Shown piece by piece: positions 1-12,200 of a stretch of DNA of 64,000 bases. The translations under genes and the position numbers were made by a program. Source of the DNA: Procambarus clarkii (taxonomy: Eukaryota; Arthropoda; Malacostraca; Decapoda; Cambaridae); assembly GCF_040958095.1 (NCBI RefSeq), contig NC_091199.1:32055041-32119040 (forward strand), given 5' to 3'. The notes beneath the pieces are model-generated. The model saw only the letters and a program-made list of their open reading frames with translations. It made no database searches and had not been told where the DNA came from. Positions within the stretch are counted from its first letter, which is position 1. Each line of letters opens with the position of its first letter.

Positions 1-148
1 GTGTGTACTTGTTCACCTTGTGAACTTTCTCGTTTATTTTTATTTTTCTTCTGTTCTTGCTACTTGTTTCATCTGAATGTTGAGCCAGTTAGACCTTTTT
101 TGTCCCATCGACTTGAGTCGTGACTTGTTTGAAGTTTTGTAATGTAGG

Positions 149-150
<2 letters not shown>

Positions 151-234
<84 letters not shown>
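151..234. repeat. (GT)n microsatellite
   Basis: 42 uninterrupted GT units. Confidence 0.98.
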
Positions 235-237
<3 letters not shown>

Positions 238-240
238 CAC

Positions 241-612
241 CTAGTTGTGCTTGCGGGGGTTGAGCTCTGGCTCTTTGGTCCCGCCTCTCTACTGTCAATC
301 AACTGATGTACAGATTCCAGAGCCTATTGGGCTCTATCATATCTACATTTGAAACTGTGTATGGAGTCAGCCTCCACCACATCACTGCCTAATGCATTCC
401 ACCTGTTAACTACCCTGACACTGGAAAAGTTCTTTCTAACGTCCCTGTGGCTCATTTGGGTACTCAGTCTCCACCTGTGTCCCCTTGTTCCCATACCTCC
501 CGTGTTACAATTTATCTTTATCTTTACCCTAGTCAATTCCTCTGAGAATTTTATAGGTGGTAATCATGTCTTCCCTCAACTCTTCTGTCTTCGTGTCCTG
601 AGGTTCAGTTCT
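241..612 (-). mobile_element. LINE 3' end remnant
   Basis: The minus strand reads SHRDVRKNFSSVRVVNRWNA and VVEADSIHSFK, the typical C-terminus of CR1/Jockey-group reverse transcriptases. Only this end is present. Confidence 0.65.
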
Positions 613-884
613 AGTAATCAGTAATGTGTGTGGGCGCGCGCGCGGGGACATGCGTGCCCACTGTCGACCCAAATATAACTTGAATCTAATTCTATAATTG
701 TAGATAGACGACCTTTGCAATCTAGTTCATTGCATATTCCTACTAAGCCTATTCTTACACCAAGAGAGGAGGCTGTTGTATCTCATATCTTTGTCTCATA
801 ATTCACATTGTCGAGGACAGGTAGCCTTTAACTTAGGCTTATCGAGCCCTTTATAAACAACTATTGACTTTCCCCAAACAAATT

Positions 885-1050
885 CAACCCCCACAACAGT
901 TGCATAACTCCCGGGTACCTATTTTCTTGCTAGGCGAATAAAAGCATTGTGAAAATACCAATTTTTGTTCTGTTCTGTCCTACACAGGGATTGAACCCTC
1001 GTCCCTCGGTTGTGAACTGAGAGGGTAGACCACTGTGCTATAATACCCAT
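885..1050 (-). mobile_element. tRNA-derived SINE, minus orientation
   Basis: A B-box-like gggattgaaccctcg (reverse complement) and the body motif cgggtacctattttcttgctagg shared with other copies in this window. Confidence 0.6.
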
Positions 1051-1199
1051 TTACATCTTAACCTTCCACCCCCTCACCCGCACTCTAGTTCTGTTGGTAT
1101 TGGGTGTAAACATCTCACTATGCTGCTTGCAACTGTGTTCCCAGTAGCTGAATCTAAAACAACAGGTTCTGATCTTGACCAGGCTTATGGTGTGGTGCT

Positions 1200-1330
1200 T
1201 GTGTGTGTTTACTATTTGTATCTGCAGAATCGAGTTACTAGCTCTTGGACCCCGCCTTTTTAACAATCGGTTGTCTAATGTACTGACTCCCGGCCTATTT
1301 TCTTCTATGGTATCTAATACTTCTCTCTCG
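1200..1330 (+). repeat. Dispersed repeat fragment
   Basis: The stretch around gtttactatttgtatctgcagaatcgag recurs at about 63486-63540 directly after a GT microsatellite. Confidence 0.45.
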
Positions 1331-1339
1331 CGTACATAT

Positions 1340-1490
1340 CCCCCAGGATGTAGCCAGTAGCAGCTGCCCAACTCCCAGGTAGCCATTTGCTGCAAGGTGA
1401 AGAGGCATCAGGGAAAAGAAACTGCCAATTTGTTTCTGCTTCGACCGAGAATCGAACCCGGGCCTTTAGGACTACGATCCCAGAGAGTCG
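1340..1490 (-). mobile_element. tRNA-derived SINE, minus orientation
   Basis: Reverse-complement B box gaatcgaacccggg with the body ccaactcccaggtagccatttgctgcaaggtg. Confidence 0.65.
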
Positions 1491-1549
1491 TCTGCGAGGA
1501 CCTCGAGTATGCATGCAGTATATGCGTGTGTGTGTACTATTTATGAATA

Positions 1550-1645
1550 TATAAAACACCTTCGGCCTCACACGCATGGGGGGGTCCACAGTTCAAGTCT
1601 CCTACAGCCCAGGTGAATGGTGTGAATATATGTAATTTTGAGGAT
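1550..1645 (+). mobile_element. Second tRNA-derived SINE family (short, ends cccaggtgaatg)
   Basis: Reads cctcacacgcatgggg, a B-box-like agttcaagtct and cccaggtgaatg; similar copies at 33395, 39710 and 58345. Confidence 0.5.
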
Positions 1646-1934
1646 GCATGTGTTGGTGCTACACCACCACCACAACACAACACACGGGTGCACTGTCACA
1701 GCCACTTTCACCCTCCTCTGGTCTTTGTGAATACATTGGTCCCGTCACTCAATATTCCCAGTGTGACACAGTACAACTTTCTACAAACGTGGTAGGCGAG
1801 GGTTCACGCGGGCGATTGCTCTCTTGTTTATGATTGTGCACGGAGAGGAATTGTTCTTGGGTCTTCACCTTCACAGTGCAGTATAGGCCTATGCAAATTA
1901 CTGGTAGTTTGTTATCTTGTAATTGTTAGTAATC

Positions 1935-2330
1935 AACGTGTAACTGTGTACTGGAGTGAACGATATGGAAGAAAATGCAAGATTGAACCTGTGAAGAGCA
2001 GAGGTGCCATAGGCACAATCAGAGAGCACTGTATAAACATCAGGGGTCCGCGGTTGTTCAACGTCCTCCCAGCGAGCATAAGAAATATTGCCGGAACAAC
2101 CGTGGACATCTTCAAGAGAAAACTGGACGGTTTTCTAAGAGAAGTTCCGGATCAGCCGGGCTGTGGTGGGTACGTGGCCCTGCGGGCCGCTCCAAGCAAC
2201 AGCCTGGTGGACCAAACTCTCACAAGTCGAGCCTGGCCTCGGGCCGGGCTTGGGGAGTAGAAGAACTCCCAGAACCCCATCAACCAGGTAATCAACCAGG
2301 TGCACGAAGGCAGACACGTGTGTCCTCCAC
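1935..2330 (+). mobile_element. LINE 3' end remnant (GRKCKIEPVK family)
   Basis: Reads AIGTIREHCINIRGPRLFNV and TTVDIFKRKLDGFLREVPDQ, a reverse-transcriptase C-terminus, then a GC-rich 3' UTR with gcctggcctcgggccgggcttgg. Diverged copies occur at 2575, 4310 (minus) and 6440. Confidence 0.75.
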
Positions 2331-2424
2331 AACTACATAAGTCAAGGTTGAAGTGCTTGCAGGTCATTTGGCTTCCTTAGGGCTGGTACAGTTCTCCTCC
2401 CCCCCCCCCTTCTACAGGCCAACT

Positions 2425-2540
2425 ACTGGTGACCTCCCCAGGATGCAACCCCACAATAGTTACCTAACTCCCGGATACCTGTTTGCTGCTAGGGGAACAG
2501 TGACATCAGATGAAAGGAAACTTGTCCAACTGTTTACATA
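2425..2540 (-). mobile_element. SINE body fragment, minus orientation
   Basis: ctcccggatacctgtttgctgctaggggaacag matches the body of other minus-strand copies; the tRNA head is not clear. Confidence 0.5.
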
Positions 2541-2574
2541 TTGAAGAAAGAACATTAAATATTAAAGAGAGATT

Positions 2575-2850
2575 GTGGGAACAGCCGTGGACATCTTCAA
2601 GAGGAAACTAGCGAGTTTTCTTCAAGAAGTGCCGGACCAACCGGGCTGTGGTGGATATGTGCACCTGCGGGCCGCTACAAGCAACAGCCTGTTGGACCTA
2701 GCTCTCAAGTCTCGCCTGGGTGTCAAACCCAAGATCCTTGGTTGTGAGCCGAGGACATTGACTGCTGCGCTACTGGTCCAATGTGGCACTATTCTCGTGA
2801 ATAGTGGCACTCCCTCGTGCCACTAGCCCAGGCGGATGGAAGTGGTTTCC
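2575..2850 (+). mobile_element. LINE 3' end remnant followed by a tRNA-like minus fragment
   Basis: GTAVDIFKRKLASFLQEVPD repeats the 1935-2330 LINE end; 2725-2810 resembles a reversed, decayed SINE head. Confidence 0.55.
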
Positions 2851-2859
2851 TTTGACGTG

Positions 2860-3400
2860 AGACACTCCTAACCCTTCCGCTGCGGAGGACGCACGCGAGC
2901 GTTATCAGGATTTTCCCGGGAGAGCGCTGACCGCGCCCGTGAGCTCCGAGACCCAGTCCCTACAAGATCACAATATCTAAGAGTAACACCATTGTAGCAT
3001 CCAACGTTCAACCAATGATACTGTGCCCCCCTGGAGGCGTAAAGAACATTATAGATAAAGTTGACAAATGTTTTATCACATTGTCAAGGAATACAGCTTG
3101 TGTGGTTGTGCCCGTGAATGCTGGATATGTCTGGAGGAGATCTTGGCGTTAACTGGATGAACTTGGGACGTTGATGGGTGTCCAGTTAAAGCTTCTGCCA
3201 AGAAAATCAGTTCACCCTCTAGACTCCCACAGCCACGGTTAGGAAGGATATTCACGTTTACTCCGTGTTCTTAGCAAACTCTTTAATTATCTATAATGAC
3301 AATACTATTTTTCATGAGTGAATATTTGACGAATACATGGACTTTTGAGCGAAGAAAAGTGCATTATTTGAGAGCGGAAGTGCTAATTACTCTTGACACC
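2860..3400. other. No feature recognised
   Basis: No gene, tandem repeat or known element was seen in this stretch. Confidence 0.4.
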
Positions 3401-3404
3401 CTGT

Positions 3405-3490
3405 TTCCTGGGGATGTGTAACAAAAAGGAGGCCTGGTCGAGGACCGAGCCGCCGGGACGCAAGGCCCCGAAATCATCTCAAGATAACTC
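3405..3490 (+). mobile_element. SINE tail fragment
   Basis: ggcctggtcgaggaccgagc and ccccgaaatcatctcaagataac, the 3' tail of the main SINE family. Confidence 0.65.
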
Positions 3491-4015
3491 CCCCCCCCCC
3501 CCCACACGCTGACACAGGCCCATTTGGACCAGCGGAACATGCATTCCTTAACCCCCCCCCCTTCCCCACGAATTTGTTAGAACGCAAATCGAAAGTATTG
3601 TAGCTTGATTTGTTTTCGTTAATTTACATACGTTGCAGGTTGCTAATCAGTGTGGCGAGAGACGTCCTCAGGATGTTGCACAAAAGTATCACAGACTAAA
3701 ATGAGAAGCCATAACTTAAACCTACCAGACAGATGTATTGCCTAATTCAATTTAACAATACTAATATGCAACAAATTTCAAAGAAAGGCAAGAGAGTGGC
3801 GCGAAGTTTGCCCAAAGGGGAGGTGGAAATTGTCACAGTACACACTCACTCGCTCTCACTCATTCACTCACACTCACACTCACTCGGGTGTAATGTAAGC
3901 TAAAGTATGGCGGTAATGTCATGGTGGCGACGCAGCGCTGTCTCCTCCAGGTTACACAATGGTGAATGGCAGCGCAAAAAACGTTATTGGTGCGAAGACT
4001 GGTTTGTTGCGTGGC
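3491..4015. other. No gene recognised
   Basis: Contains C-runs and a CACT-rich simple stretch at about 3840-3888; nothing else is supported. Confidence 0.4.
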
Positions 4016-4017
4016 CT

Positions 4018-4140
4018 AACCCCCCTCTCCACCTTCCCCCTCTCCACCTTCCCCCTCTCCACCTTCCCCCTCTCCACCTTCCCCCTCTCCACCTTCCCCC
4101 TCTCCACCTTCCCCCTCTCCACCTTCCCTCTCTCCACCTT
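4018..4140. repeat. 15-bp minisatellite (ccttccccctctcca)
   Basis: About eight tandem copies. The period is divisible by three, so open frames on both strands (LHLPP, KVERG) are artefacts. Confidence 0.9.
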
Positions 4141-4309
4141 CCTCGCCTTCCCTCTCTCCGCTTCTTCTTACCTTTTAACCTTCCTCAATGTGCTATCTTC
4201 CTGGCTCCCTATCATCATCTTCCAGTTGGCCCCGGCTACCACCACCAGGCTAGACGTTACAGACCCGCTGCTCATTGCTGCCTCTTGTCTCTGCTGCTGG
4301 CTGGCTTTA

Positions 4310-4590
4310 ACAGGGTCCACTTGTGATAACTTGGTCCAACAGGCTGTTGCTTGGAGCGGCCCGCAGGCCTACATACTCGCTACATCCCGGCTGGACCGGC
4401 ACTTCTTGCGTGTGTTTATCTAATTGCTTCTTAAGAATATCCACTTTTGTTCCGACAATATTTCTTATACTTGCTGGAAGAGTATAAACAGCCGACCACC
4501 CCCTGATGTTTATACAGTGTTCTCTGTGCCTAAATCGCCTCTACTCCTCACTAGTTTTATTCTGCATTTCCTTCCCTAACTTTCGCTTCA
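4310..4590 (-). mobile_element. LINE 3' end remnant, minus orientation
   Basis: Reverse complement of the 1935-2330 family, including the gcttggagcggcccgcagg UTR piece and the tataaacatcaggggg coding piece. Confidence 0.65.
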
Positions 4591-5019
4591 GTATGTTATT
4601 TTACTGTGCAAATTTGGAACCTGACCTTCCAGTATCTTATATGATATTTCTCTCGTCTCCTTTCCAGAGACGGAGAGGGCTTTGAGACGGTGCCAGTAAT
4701 TTAGGTGCTTTATCGTGTCTGTGCGTGCCGTATATGCGCTCCCTATTGTTTACGAAATTTCTCCTGCTCTGAAATGGGAAGCGAGTACCGAGCAGTATTC
4801 AAAGCGGGACAGCACCAGCGATATAAGTGGTAACATTGCGGGTGGGATCCCAGGGTGTGAACGTTCTCATAATCCATCCCATCATTTTCCTGGCTGCCGC
4901 TATATTTGCTGGGTTATGCTCACTGAACATCAGGTCGTCAGACCTCATACTTCCCACATATTTTACATGCTGTTTTACTTTCGTCAGGAAGTCTGAATTG
5001 TCTTGTGCTACCCTGACGC

Positions 5020-5280
5020 CTGACAGCTGGGTGGACAGCGCTTCGGATTCGTAGGCCCTAGGTTCCGGGTTCGATTCCCGGTGGAGGCGGAGACAAATGG
5101 GCAAAATGTTTCTTTCACCCTGGTGCCCCGGTTACCTAGCAGTAAATAGGTACCTGGTAGTTAGACAGCTGCTATGGGCTGCTTCCTGGGGGGGGGGGGG
5201 TTGTAACAAAAAGGAGGCCTGGTCGAGGACCGGGCCGCGGGGACGCTAAGCCCCGGAAGCACCTCAAGGCAAGGTATGTT
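5020..5280 (+). mobile_element. Full-length main-family SINE
   Basis: tRNA-like head (tggacagcgcttcgg, B box gggttcgattcc), body tacctagcagtaaataggta, and tail gaccgggccgcggggacgct. Confidence 0.8.
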
Positions 5281-5339
5281 TGCAACAGGTGTCTCCAGAT
5301 GAAGGTGGGTGCATCTTGCTCGGAAGCTGAGTGATAGGG

Positions 5340-5580
5340 TGAGGGGGATCTAGTCTGTAGGCGCAAATACCTCAGAGTGTTGAGCACATCAGCCTTGATA
5401 TTTACTATTCTTTTTCCGGGGGAGTGACGTTTAGCTTTTCCCTGGGGTGAGTGGCACCTAGTTTTTTTTTCCCCGGGGGGGGGGGGGGGGGGGAGTTTCT
5501 TTCCCGGTGAGAGGTGGAGCGGAAGTGGTGTGACCCAAAACTTTCTGCTTTGGGTCCATTTCATTTGCAAAATTTATTTT
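5340..5580. repeat. Dispersed repeat, copy 1
   Basis: Starts aggcgcaaatacctcagag and ends ctgctttgggtccatttcat; a second copy lies at 6786-7020. Long C/G runs differ between them. Confidence 0.7.
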
Positions 5581-5909
5581 CATTTTTGTTTAAATACCAA
5601 TAATGCAATTTTTGGCCGTAGTGCATATGAGCGAAAAGCGACGTAATTTGTAAGAGGACGGGCTGCTCCATGGGTGTGTGCGTGTTGTGGTGGGGGGGGA
5701 GGTGTCACGTGGTTACCGAGCCGCGGGTGGTGTCAGGTGACAGTGTCAAGTGATTGGTTGGTCTCTTGTGTAACCGTCCACTACCACCACCAACACCACC
5801 ATTAAAACAAACTAAAAATACCTGTGAGTGGAAAGACCTCCATAGAGCATGTAGAACGTCTGCCTTGTTCAACTTGTCACTTGTACCCAGACGCAGACTT
5901 ATAATGTGT

Positions 5910-5937
5910 CTTAAGTGTGTCTCAAGACACACTTAAG
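5910..5937. repeat. Perfect 13-bp hairpin
   Basis: cttaagtgtgtct, two-base loop, then its exact reverse complement. Confidence 0.85.
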
Positions 5938-6439
5938 GTGGTGTCCGTATCTCGTACTTCAGATTCTGCATCTCCGCCTCCTCAGCTGTGGTTTTCATCC
6001 CGAATTTCCCTCTGCCGCGAGTATCCATGACTTGGTGTTACGTATCGTCTCCCTCGTCCACCTGCCTTTCGTCCATAATGATCCAGGCTAAGACATCATT
6101 CTACCAGTGTATAGATGCACTGACTTCTTCTGTCGTTCTTTTCTCAGACACATTGTCACGATGCTGTTGTCTGACAGCTCTAACTTGTAGATGTGTCTTC
6201 TGTATGATGGTCTCCTTCAGCAGACAAGACTCGAACGTGAAAGGAAGTTAACAGGAACTTGAATTCCCTTTCCTTGATAATTTAGCATTGAGGCGGGAGT
6301 TGAAGATGATGTCTGACGAAATGACGAAAAATGTATCTTGGGTTGTCGATCTTCAGTAAGCTTAGGGTATAATATAAAATAATATACACATAGAAAATAT
6401 TAGAGGGGTCAGGTCCCAAATTTACACAGTAAAATAGCA

Positions 6440-6780
6440 ACGTACTGGAGTGAACGATTTGGAAGAAAATGCAGAATAGAATCAGTGAAGAGCAGGGGTG
6501 CCATAGACACAATCAGAGAACACTGTATAAACATCAGAGGTCCGCGGTTATTCAACATCCTCCCAGCGAGCATAAGAAATATTGCCAGAACAACCGTGGA
6601 CATTTTCAAGAGAAAACAAGATACTTTTCCTCAATAAGTGCCGGACCAACCGGGGCTGTGGCGGGTATGTGGGCCTGCGGACCGCTCCAAGCAACATCCT
6701 GTTGAACCAAGCTCAAACCTGGCCTCGGGCCGGGCTTGGGAAGTAGAACAACTCACAGAACCCCATCAAGAAGGCATCAA
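6440..6780 (+). mobile_element. LINE 3' end remnant (GRKCKIEPVK family)
   Basis: Closely similar to 1945-2300 (cgtactggagtgaacgat, then agaacactgtataaacatca), with frame-breaking changes. Confidence 0.7.
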
Positions 6781-6785
6781 GCAGG

Positions 6786-7020
6786 CAGGCGCAAATACCT
6801 CAGAATTTTGAGCACATCAGCGTTGATATTTACTATTCTTTTTCCGGGGAGTGGCGTTTAGGCCTTCTGCAGTTACCTTTGTTCTCATGTTTAACTTTTC
6901 CTCGGGATTAGTGGGGGCCTCCCTCCCCCCCTTATGAGTGTCTTTACCGGTGAGAGGTGAAGCGGAAGTGGTGTGACCTAAAACTTGCTGCTTTGGGTCC
7001 ATTTCATTTGGAAAATTAAT
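6786..7020. repeat. Dispersed repeat, copy 2
   Basis: Second copy of the 5340-5580 repeat, in the same orientation. Confidence 0.7.
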
Positions 7021-7258
7021 TTTAATTATTTGGAAAATTCCAATAGTTTTCCACTCTTTGTGTCATTGATGAAAGTTCCGTCTCCCTTGCCCCCCAAGGC
7101 CTCTTGGGTGGACTCTGGAACACTCTGGTTTGGTGGTGGTTGGTTTAAGGCCTGTCAACCACACACACCGGTTGTTAATGCAATAATTTACTGACCAATC
7201 AGCAAGCATACATTTGTCCAGGACATGTTTAAGGACAAAAGTAAACTGCGTGTGTGTA

Positions 7259-7296
7259 TATACCAAGAAGCAGGAATATTCTACTTCTTGGTATAC
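7259..7296. repeat. Near-perfect inverted repeat
   Basis: taccaagaagcagg and its partner ctacttcttggta around aatatt; about two mismatches. Confidence 0.7.
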
Positions 7297-7461
7297 ACGT
7301 CTTGGTGTATGTGTTCCTATATACACCGTGGTGAAGGCAATCTGGTTTTCCGATATCTTCCCCCCACCCCCCACCCTCATAAACTGCTTACGTAATGACC
7401 CGAGTCACCTGACTACAACAGGGCTGGGTAAATGACCTATGACTTGCGACCTAACGACCTG

Positions 7462-7670
7462 CCTAGAATGGCTTTAATTACCCATTGCTTAGCTAGATGA
7501 TGGCTTTAAACTACCCATTCCTTAGCTAGACGATGGCTTTAAACTACCCATTCCTTAGCTAGATGATGACTTTAAACTACCCATTCTTTAGCTAGATGGT
7601 GGCTTTAAACTACCCATTCTTTAGCTAGATGATGGCTTTAAACTACCCATTGCTTAACTAGATGATGCCT
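7462..7670. repeat. 33-bp minisatellite
   Basis: About six copies of tagatgatggctttaaacta plus cccattccttagc; copies start 33 bp apart (for example 7494 and 7527). Confidence 0.9.
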
Positions 7671-7679
7671 GAACTATCA

Positions 7680-8425
7680 CCATGTTGAATGACAACTTGA
7701 TGACCCCACTCGATAATGGTGAGCTCATTGGGTGTTGAGCAGTTGCTAGCCCACAAGCCGTCCGGGAGATCCATCTCATTTTCCTGAAATGAATGTACAT
7801 GTAGTAACTATTTGACCGCAAGTACAAACATGTAGTGGTGGACCACCAGAAAGTTGACTTCTATTATTGCATTTGGACAAACCGGAAACTTTCTTTTAAC
7901 CGCGACATACATAGATACAAGACCTAACCTGGCAAACCTTGGCCTTTATACACGCTGACGTAGGACTAATATAATGCATATGTGGTATACTAGGTCTAGG
8001 AACATTTAAACATTTGGTTTTAGTTTTTCTTTCGGACTCTGTCAAATTAATAGTACAAAAAGTGGTGTACCGGTGGACCGGTAAACACCTACCTAATGGT
8101 GCTTTAGCTCAAATAGTTACTTTTCTATCATTTCGGGAGGACGGGTTGTGTTCATGTCTCCATCACGACTTTTCCAGCGTCTGAACTGAAATGCTTTCAC
8201 TTGACTATAATTTACGGAGGCCGATGTTCATTAGTTCGTGAAGCGCCCAAGCTGAAGTGCTTTAAAACCCACGAATGTACCCCATTCTTGACGTTGGTAT
8301 TAATAGGTAACCAATTGATTTAAAGTGTGAAGGTCGAGCTGGCGAGCAATGGTCGTCCATTTATAATTGTGACTCGTAGGGTGGGGTAAGGGGGAGGGGG
8401 GTGCTGGTCTGGGGCTTCCAGTAGA
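7680..8425. other. No feature recognised
   Basis: No coding, repeat or RNA signal that I can support. Confidence 0.4.
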
Positions 8426-8429
8426 GATT

Positions 8430-8490
8430 TTGTGGCTGCTCAGGGACCGGGCCGCGGGGACGTTGAGCCTTGAAATCAACGCAAGATAAT
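8430..8490 (+). mobile_element. SINE tail fragment
   Basis: gggaccgggccgcggggacg, then a decayed copy of the aaatcatctcaagataa end. Confidence 0.6.
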
Positions 8491-8595
8491 TGCTATATAA
8501 AGCACACAGTAACTACAGCGGCATATGCCATGCTGACCAGTGTCCACTAAGCATTCAGAAATTTCGACATAACTTTTAGGTCCCCCCCCCCATAT

Positions 8596-8880
8596 ACAAC
8601 CTATGAGATACCAATTCTTGAGTATGCAGCTCCAGCATGGAACCCTCGCATGCAAAAGCTCAAGATAAAACTAGAAAAGTTCGATATACATTCATTAAGG
8701 TTTATTTCAGAGCAGGAGAGCCTGAAGTACGGGGAAAGACCGAATCAATTGAATATAGAGGTGGCAGCATATTGGGAGACATGGTAGCAACGTACAAGAT
8801 TCCAAGAATTGACAAAAAGTAGATAAAAGAAGCATTGCTTAAAGTTAGGAGCAGCAGAATGAGGAGTATGGATTGAAATC
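8596..8880 (+). mobile_element. LINE reverse-transcriptase remnant
   Basis: Reads ILEYAAPAWNPRM and, after frame changes, LKYGERPNQLNIEVAAYWE, the LEY/WNP and SYEERL regions near the C-terminus of CR1/Jockey-type reverse transcriptases. Confidence 0.65.
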
Positions 8881-8984
8881 CCACACACAGATGTCTATAA
8901 CAACTTATTCAGTGTTAATGGCTTGCAGTGGCCAATGTAGAATTATTTCCTGGCCGTGCAATTATTTCCGACATCTTCAACTAG

Positions 8985-9062
8985 TTCCGGCGCCTTCAAT
9001 TATCTCTGGCGCCTACAATTATCTCTGGCGCCTACAATTATCTCTGGCGCCTACAATTATCT
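8985..9062. repeat. 19-bp tandem repeat next to a myosin acceptor
   Basis: About four copies of cctacaattatctctggcg, ending about 33 bp upstream of the exon at 9096. Confidence 0.85.
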
Positions 9063-9095
9063 CCTGTTCCTACGATTGTTATTGTTGTGTTGCAG

Positions 9096-9202
9096 GTTTA
9101 ATGGCGGGAAAATCTACACGTACATCGGGGAGGTGTGCGTCTCGGTCAACCCCTACAGGACGGTCACCTTCTACGGCAAGGACTATGTCAACCAGTACAA
9201 AG
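9096..9202 (+). CDS. Myo31DF: Myosin exon 1 of those seen: start of motor domain
   Basis: Acceptor tgttgcag and donor gtaagt. Encodes the [15 protein letters not shown] segment that is near-invariant in class I myosin heads. Its first base completes an Arg or Lys codon begun in an unseen upstream exon; it ends in phase 1 (Gly split with the next exon). Confidence 0.95.
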
Positions 9203-12200
9203 GTAAGTCACCCCTGTTAGGGGTGGAAGGGAAGGGGGTGGGGAAAGATAGGCGAGTTTTTTACCACAGACGTGGCCATACATTTACATTGGTTAATCAG
9301 CATATTTTTTTTTGTCTGTCTGTCATGGTTAGGGTTAGAGATCTGTTAAAATATATAGTTCAGTGCGAGTGGGAGGTATGCTGGATAAGGAAGTGGATAG
9401 GTATACATAGTTGGATAGGAAAGTGGGTAGATAGGTTGGATAGGGTTCGAGTAGGTCTACAAAACACATACAGGTTCTTCTCAACTGTAAAAGTTAATGC
9501 AACAATTAATTTCGGAAAAGATAGTGCTCTCGGAAAAGAGTTAAATTAAAAGCCACTTGAGTTTTCATAATTGTATTGCTGAGCCTGGCCTCAGGCCGGG
9601 CTTGAGTAGAAAAACAACTCCCAAAATTCCCTCCAGGGTATACTATGTTAGCTGTGGGCGTGTATTGCCTGTGGACGATATACATAGTGGTTCTATCGTA
9701 GCCTTCCCTGGTCAATACCTGGGCCAAGGTTTATCAAGCACTTACGAAAATTTTGCATCTTTCCCTTAATCATAGCGGCTTTGTTTATATTTATGAAACG
9801 GTATACGAGCTCCGAAGTAATACGAGATTGTTACAACAATAATAACCTTGAGTCGTGAAATTCCAAGCTTGTTAACTGCTTAATGGTTGTAAACAAAACG
9901 GGCATAATTAAGGAGAGCTATACAGGTATCGCCAGGGGTTGGGTCAGTCCTTGATGAATCCCGGGCCTGGCCTGTGAGGTTACTGGTCTTCATATACTGC
10001 GTGGTGGTGGTGGTGGCAGCGGCGAGGGGCACCCAACACTGCCACAAACTTCTCAAGTTCTCTCTTGCAAGATCTTACCGTAGTTCTTGTTAGGAGGCAC
10101 TATAGTTACTGAAAGTGAAAGGTGCCCGAGAAGGATGGACAAATATAACTAAACACGAGGGTTATGTAATAGAATCGGTGCCTTAAGACGGAATAAGTTA
10201 AAGATAAAACAGGTAGTTTTTCCTAATGTACTTGTAATGCAAAGCACAGCTAATTAGAGGACTTTATGCGTACTGTAGGCTAATAGTTTTGAACCATCTG
10301 TAACAAGATCTATACGGGTAACTCTTGCAGTGGCCTATAATGAACACTAGACTCATGGTAATCCATTTTAGGATCCAGGTAGTACCAGGGTTCGTTCTCG
10401 ACGCACACTCGAGAATTCCGGGTTCGAATCCCGGCTGGGACAGAAATGGCTGGGCACATTTCCTGTCTTCAATGCATCTGTTCACCTAGAAGTAAGGAGG
10501 TACTCAGGAGTTAGTCAGCTTATTGTAGGGTTGCATCCTGGGCGAGGTTAGTAATTTAGCCTTGGGGGAGGGGGGGGGTCTTTGATATAAGCCAAACGTG
10601 TATGAAAACACTCAGGCTTCCTGTCCCCTAACACAATGAACTATTAATATTATTATTTTGACTCGCCAGGTCGGGAGATCTTCGAGCGACCGCCGCACAT
10701 CTTCGCCATCGCGGACGCGGCGTACAAGGCCATGAAGCGACGGGGCAAGGACACCTGCATAGTTATCTCTGGCGAGTCGGGCTCCGGCAAGACCGAGGCC
10801 TCCAAGATCATCATGAGATATATTGCTGCCGTTACCAATGTTGCCGGCCAGCAGGAGGTGGAGAGGTGAGAAAGGGAAGGAGACTGGCTTAAGGAAATTT
10901 AGGATATGGCTTGACCTAAGTACAAGAAACGGTTAAGACCATAGGAATTTGTAAGTGTTTTTAATATGCTGAGATATGACAGCCTTTCTTGATCAGTTAT
11001 GATCAAAACATATCCTGTTAAGTTTAGGTATAATGTACACATTATACCTAATGCATTATCAAGCATTATCCTTTTGTATAATGTACACATTATGCAGTAC
11101 ATATATATTTTAAGTGTTCTTGGTTAAATCCCATCTTTGCCCTTATTTTAATTAAACAATACACTTGTCTATTGCTGTTGATTAAATTCATTAATCTACA
11201 TTCATTTATTTTAGAGTGAAGAATGTTCTCCTGCAGTCGAATGCCATCCTTGAAGCGTTTGGTAATGCTAAAACCAACAGAAATGACAACTCGTCCCGAT
11301 TTGGAAAATACATGGACATTAACTTTGACTTCAAGGGTGACCCAGTCGGCGGCCATGTCCAAAACTATCTTCTAGAGAAGTCTAGGGTTGTCTTACAGCA
11401 GCAAGGAGAGAGGAATTTTCACTCCTTTTATCAGGTAAGATATTTTTTGTCTCGCCTTTAATAATTATGTGAATACATGCAGTACATTTCAAAGATATGA
11501 ATCGACATAATCGACTTGATAATGGTCCAGGACGGACTGAAACATTGTCGTCTATTCAGTTTCTAGTGTGTGGTTTGGTCAACACTTTCAAAGTACTCTT
11601 CTATAAAACACCAAATGCTAACCCTGTGTTTGCTTATATCTATACTGCTTTCCTACCTGCCAGCCAGCCTTTTACTGTGCCTGGTTTACTCATAAGTTCT
11701 TGGAACTTTAGGCAGGAGGAGGTATGGGGGGGGGGGTGTTTATGGTATAAAAGCATAAGAAACTGTAGTAGAAGAGTTGGCCCATTCAAGGCAACTTTTA
11801 TTTACACCCACCCAAACTTATTCATATGCATGTCTAACTTTCACCTGAAACAATCCAGTCATACCATTTGTTAAATAAATCAACAATTATATTGCCTAAT
11901 AAAATTTTACCTAGATTCTTTCTGTATCAAAATTTATCCAATTTGTATTCATTGTCTTGTGTTCTATTTGGGTTTATATATATAACACCTTATTAATATC
12001 CTCATTGTTACACCTCTTCATCCATTTGTATACTGTACTTCAACTATGGTACTTTCCAGAGAATTAATATCTTCATAAGAAAAGGTTTCTAATTCCTGGA
12101 ATTAATTGTCATCCTTCTCTGTACTCGTTCAAGTGAATTTATGTACATTCTTTAGCATAGCTACAAAAACTAAACTACATATATTAAGACTTGGAAAATA

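Noticed and set aside
1946-2260. 104-codon frame as a gene
   Set aside because: It is the C-terminal piece of a LINE reverse transcriptase present in several decayed copies in the window.
3907-4423. Pro/Leu/His-rich frames of 139-154 codons
   Set aside because: They span a 15-bp minisatellite and a reversed LINE end; no gene-like content outside the repeat.
5172-5570. 132-codon minus-strand frame
   Set aside because: It crosses a SINE tail and a dispersed repeat with G/C runs; Pro/Lys-rich low complexity only.
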